DNA of 11,148 nucleotides from assembly GCA_031177845.1 (NCBI GenBank), contig JAPSGG010000019.1:1-11148 (forward strand), in the 5' to 3' direction. Below, one piece after another: positions 6,116-11,148 of the stretch. The stretch is from Chromatiales bacterium. Its GTDB lineage: Bacteria > Pseudomonadota > Gammaproteobacteria > JACCYU01. Numbering within the stretch: position 1 is the stretch's first letter; each line of letters starts with the position of its first letter. The position numbers and the translations under genes were made by a program. Under the pieces are notes generated by a model. The model was not told the origin of the DNA and searched no databases. It was given only the letters and a program-made list of their open reading frames with translations.

Positions 6116-7077
6116 ATAGGCGGTTTGCGATCTGCCACGCGCGCGGCGATGACGTCCATCAATCGCGCGCTGATGTTAAGTCCATAGAGGGTGTCGAGTT
6201 CACGGATGCAGGTCGGACTGGTGACGTTGATCTCTGTGAGATAATCGCCGATCACGTCCAGACCCGCAAATAGCAGGCCCTTCTCGCGCAGCACCGGCCC
6301 GACCTGAGCGCAGATCCAGCAATCGCGATCGCTCAAGTCCACACCCTTGCCGGTGCCACCGGTGGCGAGATTGGCGCGTGCCTCGCCAGGCGCGGGGATG
6401 CGGGCCAGCGCATGAGGGATGGGTTCACCATCCACCAGTAAGATGCGCTTATCGCCTTCGGTGTAATTCGGAATGAATCGTTGCGCGATGGCCATGCGCC
6501 GGTCGCGCAGGGTCAGCGTTTCCAAGATGACATTGGTGTTTGGATCGCCCATACGGATGCGAAACACCGACTCTCCACCCATCCCGTCCAGCGGTTTGAC
6601 AACGATGTCCTGCTCGGCCTCCAGAAAAGCCTTGAATCGCACGCGATGTCGGCTCACCAGTGTAGGCACGCAGCACTGCGGAAACCATGCAGTGAAGAAC
6701 TTCTCGTTGGCATCGCGCAGACTGTCCGGCCGATTGACGATCAGCACGCCCTCGGCCGCCGCGCGTTCGAGTATGTACGTCGAGTAGATGTACTCCATAT
6801 CGAACGGCGGATCTTTGCGCATCAGGATTGCGTCCAGCACGGCCAGGGGACGATCGTCATCGGAGGTCAGCGCATACCAGTCATGGGGATCGTCTCTGAC
6901 GGTCAGGCCCCGCATTCGTCCGTAAGCCCTGCCATCTCGCACATAGAGATCTGGCTGCTCTAAATAGAGGATCGGCCAGTCTCTGCGCTGGGCCTCCAAA
7001 AGCATGGCGAACGTGCTGTCCTTCTTGATATTGATGGAGCCGATCGGATCCATCACTACTCCGAGCGCCAAGGTCAT
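6112..7077 (-). CDS. gshB: glutathione synthetase
   Basis: ATP-dependent joining of gamma-glutamylcysteine and glycine, the last step of glutathione synthesis, in the cytoplasm. 321 residues, the usual length (E. coli about 316). N-terminal landmark GVVMDPIGSINIKKDSTFAM is near-identical to the family consensus. The ATP-grasp part shows VVKPLDGMGGESVFRI, QRFIPNYTEGDKRILLVDG, ARIPAPGEARANLATGGTG (glycine-rich loop), and the metal-binding end AGLDVIGDYLTEINVTSPT. The ATG at 7077 fits the family start; an inner ATG would cut into the first strand. Its stop overlaps the apbE start, so glutathione synthesis is translationally linked to a flavinylation gene here. In Pseudomonas-type genomes gshB neighbours are pilG on one side and tonB on the other; pilG survives only as a fragment upstream, and tonB is about 5 kb away. 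Confidence 0.97.
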   Translation of the reverse strand: MTLALGVVMDPIGSINIKKDSTFAMLLEAQRRDWPILYLEQPDLYVRDGRAYGRMRGLTVRDDPHDWYALTSDDDRPLAVLDAILMRKDPPFDMEYIYSTYILERAAAEGVLIVNRPDSLRDANEKFFTAWFPQCCVPTLVSRHRVRFKAFLEAEQDIVVKPLDGMGGESVFRIRMGDPNTNVILETLTLRDRRMAIAQRFIPNYTEGDKRILLVDGEPIPHALARIPAPGEARANLATGGTGKGVDLSDRDCWICAQVGPVLREKGLLFAGLDVIGDYLTEINVTSPTCIRELDTLYGLNISARLMDVIAARVADRKPPM

Positions 7078-7449
7078 GAGGCTTCGATTACCGCTGGCCG
7101 CAGGGCGTAGGTGAGGATCGGCGCGATTGCGCGCAAGGGTGTCGGGCCGGAGACAAATAACGGGATCGCGCGATATAGCCAGCCGCTCGTCGGCTCCATT
7201 GGCGCGCGTGGCGACAAGTTGGCGTCTACGGGAAGGAGCTTAACCATAATACGGTTTGGTAACGCAGGTGGCTTAACAATCGGCGCGTCTTGACATCGGC
7301 GGCAGCTGGTTTCTTGCCTTCGGGTTCGCTCTGGCATTGTCAAGAACAGATACATGCACCACGTTCCGATCAGCTTGCATGCATGCGTCGCATGAGGTCC
7401 CTGGAGAGCCAGGCCGTGAGCAACGATTATAGTATGGGCGGCAAAGCTC
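7078..7449. other. 372-nt intergenic region between gshB and the pilG stub
   Basis: This space lies between divergent starts (gshB to the left, pilG stub to the right), so promoters for both would sit here, but I see no convincing -35/-10 pair. Candidates are fragments only: TTGACA at 7290-7295 (plus), TTGACA on the minus strand at 7339-7344, TATTAT on the minus strand at 7246-7251, and TATAGT at 7428-7433 (plus), none with a good partner at 16-18 nt. Two structured spots are visible: the perfect 10-base palindrome GCATGCATGC (7377-7386) and a 5-bp hairpin CCTGG-AGAG-CCAGG (7400-7413). A minus-strand open frame crosses the region and touches the gshB start, but its peptide is not recognisable. 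Confidence 0.4.
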
Positions 7450-7581
7450 ATGGATAGTCTGGATGGTCTGAAGGTGATGGTCATCGACGACAGCAAGACG
7501 ATCCGGAGAACCGCCGAAAGCCTATTGAAGTCGGCGGGTATCGGGCCGTCATACCGGCTCTGGGAAAGATCGAGCAGTTGA
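7450..7581 (+). pseudogene. pilG: truncated pilG (twitching-motility response regulator), N-terminal stub
   Basis: The only plus-strand coding remnant. ATG at 7450 starts a peptide of 43 residues whose first 30 read like the start of PilG: DGLKVMVIDDSKTIRRTAES followed by LLKSAG. This includes the acidic pair (Asp13-Asp14) of a receiver domain. After Gly30 (about 7539) similarity ends abruptly; 13 unrelated codons and a TGA follow. The phosphoacceptor Asp, the catalytic Thr/Ser and Lys, and about three quarters of the receiver domain are missing, so it cannot function. Known order in Pseudomonas: gshB, then pilG-pilH-pilI-pilJ-pilK-chpA-chpB-chpC and others, then rsmE convergent. Here gshB and rsmE flank only the stub. 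The simplest reading is one deletion from codon 30 of pilG to the far end of the cluster. The PilG match is from memory of the family; the truncation is directly visible. Confidence 0.8.
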
Positions 7582-7598
7582 TTCGTGGCCAGTTGATT

Positions 7599-8324
7599 TC
7601 AGCGCACATCGCCCCATAACAGCTGCACCGCGGTAAGCGCGGCGATGGCCGCGGTCTCGGTGCGCAGCGTTCTCGGCCCCAGTCGCACGGCCCTAAAGCC
7701 CTTGTCCTGCGCGTCCTCCAATTCTGCAACGGATAGTCCGCCTTCCGGGCCGAGCAAGAGCATCAGTCGGTGCGAAGGGCCTGGCAGTTCATGCAGGCCG
7801 TACTCGGCTCGCGGGTCTAGCACGAGCCCGAGTGTCGCATCATCCAACGCGAGGCATTCCTGCATAGGCCGCGGTGAGCTAAGATCCGGTATCCGCGTGC
7901 GCCCGCTCTGTTCGCAGGCGTTGATGATCACGCCTTGCCAGTGCGCCATCTTACGGCGCCAGCCGGAATGGCTTATCGAGGTGTAGCGCGTCAGTACCGG
8001 CTGAATGCTACTCACACCCAGCTCAACGGTCTTCTGCAGGAGGTAATCCATACGCGTGCCCTTGGCGACGCCCTGCAACAACCCGATGTGCAGCGGCGGC
8101 TCTCGATCGACTTCAACGAAGGCATCGATGATCGCGGTGCTGGCCTTGCGACCGATATGGCTCAAGGCTCCTGTGTACTCGCCGCCTCGTCCATTGAACA
8201 CCACGAAGCGCCGGCCTATGTTCAGCCGGAGAACGCGAACGAGATGATGGTGAATCTGGCCGTCGAGCTCGATCTCGGCGCCGACGGTGAGCGGGACATC
8301 GAGATAGATTCTCGGGGTGTGCAC
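7599..8324 (-). CDS. rsmE: 16S rRNA (uracil1498-N3)-methyltransferase
   Basis: SAM-dependent N3 methylation of U1498 in 16S rRNA of the assembled small subunit; a SPOUT (trefoil-knot) enzyme. 241 residues, the normal length. Seen: N-terminal PUA-like part (HHHLVRVLRLNIGR, FNGRGGEYTGAL), then QGVAKGTRMDYLLQKTVELG, ACEQSGR, and the knotted SAM site LLLGPEGGLSVAELEDA plus FRAVRLGPRTLRTETA. The start is GTG at 8324, supported by GGAG 7 nt upstream; MHTPRIYL fits the family N-terminus. It follows metF by 39 nt on the same strand, so it likely belongs to the metK-ahcY-metF transcript, and uses the SAM that pathway recycles. Its stop end converges on, and slightly overlaps, a second open frame running on from the pilG stub. 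Confidence 0.96.
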   Translation of the reverse strand: MHTPRIYLDVPLTVGAEIELDGQIHHHLVRVLRLNIGRRFVVFNGRGGEYTGALSHIGRKASTAIIDAFVEVDREPPLHIGLLQGVAKGTRMDYLLQKTVELGVSSIQPVLTRYTSISHSGWRRKMAHWQGVIINACEQSGRTRIPDLSSPRPMQECLALDDATLGLVLDPRAEYGLHELPGPSHRLMLLLGPEGGLSVAELEDAQDKGFRAVRLGPRTLRTETAAIAALTAVQLLWGDVR

Positions 8325-8331
8325 GGGCGGT

Positions 8332-8345
8332 CTCCGCCGAGGCGG
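8332..8345 (-). promoter_or_regulatory. rsmE ribosome binding site with small GC hairpin
   Basis: On the minus strand, GGAG (8335-8332) lies 7 nt before the GTG start and decides for it. The bases just upstream form CCGC-CTCG-GCGG (8345-8334), a 4-bp GC stem with a 4-nt loop whose 3' arm runs into the GGAG. The stem could dampen rsmE initiation relative to metF; that effect is inference. Confidence 0.5.
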
Positions 8346-8363
8346 CGGTCGATGAAGTGCGGT

Positions 8364-9260
8364 CTATGAGCCCGTTTTCTGCATCTTCTTCGCAACCGGC
8401 TTGCTGGGTTTGGCGAGCCCCAGATTCTGCCAGATCGCGACTGTCGCCTTGTATAGATTCATCGTGTAGATGTGCAGGCCGGGCGCGCCACGCTCGAGCA
8501 AGTCCGCGCACAAGCGCGTCGTGACATCGACCCCGAACTCCCGAATGGCGCGCCGATCGTCGCCAAATGCTTCCAGACGCTTGCGTATCCAGCGCGGGAT
8601 GTCGGCGCCGCACGCGTCTGAGAACCGCGCAAGCTGGCTATAATTGGTGATGGGCATGATGCCCGGAACAATGGGCAGATCCAGGCCCATCGCCTCGCAG
8701 TCATCGACGAAACGCAAATAAGCCTCGATATTGTAGAAGTACTGGGTGATCGCCCCATTCGCGCCGGCCTCCACCTTGCGCTTGAAGTGCTCGAGGTTGG
8801 CTTGGGCGGAGGGCGCCTGCGGATGGAATTCCGGATAAGCCGCAACCTCGATCCAGAAGTGATCGCCGGTCTCCTTGCGTATGAACTCCACAAGTTCGTT
8901 CGCGTAACGGAGTTCGCCTACGCCTTGCATACCGGATGGCAGATCACCGCGTAATGCGACTGTGTGACGGATGCCGTGCTCACGGTAGGTCTGGAGTACG
9001 TCGCGAATCTCGGCGCGCGTGGAGCCGATGCAGGAGATATGAGGGGCAGCCTCGATGCGCGCCTCATCTTGGATCTCCAGCACCGTTTGCAAGGTACGAT
9101 CGCGGGTCGTGCCGCCTGCGCCGTAGGTGACCGAGAAGAAACGTGGTTTCAATTCCGCCAGCCGATCGCGTGTCTTGCGAAGCTGCGCTATGCCGGCCTC
9201 ATCCTTGGGCGGGTAGAACTCAAAGCTGAAGACGCGATTGTACTTTTTCTGTGAGTCCAT
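8364..9260 (-). CDS. metF: methylenetetrahydrofolate reductase [NAD(P)H]
   Basis: FAD enzyme reducing 5,10-methylene-THF to 5-methyl-THF, the methyl donor for methionine synthesis. 298 residues, like E. coli MetF (296). Landmarks: SFEFYPPK (12-19; Glu14 matches the catalytic Glu28 of E. coli), FFSVTYGAGGTTRDRT (42-56), HISCIGS, TVALRGDLPSG (Asp106 matches E. coli Asp120, contacting folate), EVAAYPEFHPQA, ANGAITQYFYN, PIVPGIMPITNYSQL, and APGLHIYTMN near the C-terminus. A short basic tail (KPVAKKMQKTGS) ends it. It sits 79 nt downstream of ahcY and 39 nt upstream of rsmE on the same strand. The ATG at 9260 fits the family; its Shine-Dalgarno is weak. The 79-nt gap shows no clear terminator or riboswitch. 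Confidence 0.97.
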   Translation of the reverse strand: MDSQKKYNRVFSFEFYPPKDEAGIAQLRKTRDRLAELKPRFFSVTYGAGGTTRDRTLQTVLEIQDEARIEAAPHISCIGSTRAEIRDVLQTYREHGIRHTVALRGDLPSGMQGVGELRYANELVEFIRKETGDHFWIEVAAYPEFHPQAPSAQANLEHFKRKVEAGANGAITQYFYNIEAYLRFVDDCEAMGLDLPIVPGIMPITNYSQLARFSDACGADIPRWIRKRLEAFGDDRRAIREFGVDVTTRLCADLLERGAPGLHIYTMNLYKATVAIWQNLGLAKPSKPVAKKMQKTGS

Positions 9261-9339
9261 GACGTCGAATGGCTAAACCCGCCAGCGAGTCCGGCGCGCT
9301 CCTGTATGTGATGGATAGGTCACGAATGTTGCTCGTAAC

Positions 9340-10755
<1,416 letters not shown>

Positions 10756-10760
10756 GCGTA

Positions 10761-11148
10761 TCAAGCTCCTGCCAGTTGTGCGGTTCGATTGAGGCCGGCC
10801 GCCTCGCGCAGCGCCTCGGCCTTATCGGTTTTCTCCCAGGTGAAAGATCTCTCTTCGCGCCCGAAGTGACCGTAGGCCGCGGTAGCCTTATAGATCGGTT
10901 GCAATAGGTTCAACATCTTAATAATGCCGTAGGGGCGCAGATCGAAGTGCGCGCGCACCAATTCCTCGATGTCGCGATCGTCGATGCGGCCGGTGCCGAA
11001 GGTGTCCACGCTCACGGAGGTGGGTTCGGCCACTCCGATCGCATACGAGACCTGAATCTCGCAGCGCGCGGCCAGGCCGGCCGCGACGATGTTCTTGGCG
11101 ACGTAACGGCCGGCGTAGGCGGCCGTCCAAAGTCGATCGGTCGGCCGC
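10761..11148 (-). CDS. metK: S-adenosylmethionine synthetase, C-terminal part (5' end outside window)
   Basis: Makes SAM from ATP and methionine. Only about the last 129 codons are here. Seen: [96 protein letters not shown]. All match the MetK C-terminal domain in order, with no gap. The frame continues to the window edge with no stop, so an internal ATG at 11033 is not the start. At the very edge the sequence departs from the near-invariant family string KVDRSAAY: this frame reads TDRLWTAAY, while DRS is read in another frame with about ten extra bases before AAY. That may be a small insertion, a frameshift, or a sequencing/assembly error. The gene heads the metK-ahcY-metF(-rsmE) block. Confidence 0.94.
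   Translation of the reverse strand, partial: RPTDRLWTAAYAGRYVAKNIVAAGLAARCEIQVSYAIGVAEPTSVSVDTFGTGRIDDRDIEELVRAHFDLRPYGIIKMLNLLQPIYKATAAYGHFGREERSFTWEKTDKAEALREAAGLNRTAQLAGA
10766..10770 (-). promoter_or_regulatory. ribosome binding site of ahcY
   Basis: AGGAG on the minus strand, inside the last codons of metK, is 10 nt upstream of the ATG at 10755. It is too close to the alternative TTG at 10764, so it settles the ahcY start and shows coupling with metK. Confidence 0.65.

Noticed and set aside
7074..7496. 140-codon minus-strand open frame ending in an ATGA overlap with gshB
   Set aside because: The overlap looked like coupling, and I considered a gshA remnant, but the peptide resembles no family I know, has no ribosome binding site, and its 5' part is antisense to the clearly PilG-like codons. 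A shorter start at 7246 is no better supported.
9261..9339. Possible SAM/SAH riboswitch or terminator between ahcY and metF
   Set aside because: The 79-nt gap has only a weak 4-bp GC stem and no T-tract or recognisable riboswitch core. An SAH riboswitch would be expected upstream of the operon, outside this window.

Overview
The window is about 58-60% GC by eye and dense with genes, nearly all on the minus strand. Gene content and order point to a gammaproteobacterium, perhaps a Chromatiales/Acidiferrobacterales-like lineage (low confidence on the order). The pointers are metK-ahcY-metF, rsmE and gshB beside a pilG-like gene, and a TonB protein. In Pseudomonas-type genomes gshB sits next to tonB on one side and to the pilG/chp twitching-motility cluster on the other, with rsmE beyond that cluster.

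Layout, in transcription order from the right edge: (1) the C-terminal part of metK, then ahcY and metF, the S-adenosylmethionine / methyl-cycle block; (2) rsmE, the 16S rRNA m3U1498 methyltransferase; (3) a plus-strand stub of pilG, only 43 codons long, running into the 3' end of rsmE, which looks like the scar left by deletion of a pil/chp chemosensory cluster; (4) a 372-nt space; (5) gshB, apbE and a NusG-domain-II gene joined by 4-nt overlaps, then after a 148-nt gap with G-rich repeats a Gx-family membrane protein; (6) a tight three-gene operon: an unrecognised 167-residue protein, a two-domain KaiC-like ATPase and a soluble histidine kinase; (7) a TonB-family gene cut by the left edge.

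How the genes may work together: metK makes SAM, which RsmE and other methyltransferases use; AhcY clears S-adenosylhomocysteine; MetF supplies methyltetrahydrofolate for remaking methionine. GshB completes glutathione. ApbE is predicted to attach FMN to extracytosolic proteins, and the NusG-II and Gx proteins are its usual neighbours in flavinylation or membrane redox loci. The KaiC-histidine kinase operon resembles a stripped-down KaiC-SasA pair with no KaiA or KaiB in view. Its ATPase lacks the catalytic Glu pair in the first domain and the canonical Ser/Thr phosphosites in the second, so it is more likely an ATP-driven signalling switch than a clock.

The best leads are this KaiC cassette with its unknown first gene, and the apparent pil/chp deletion scar.
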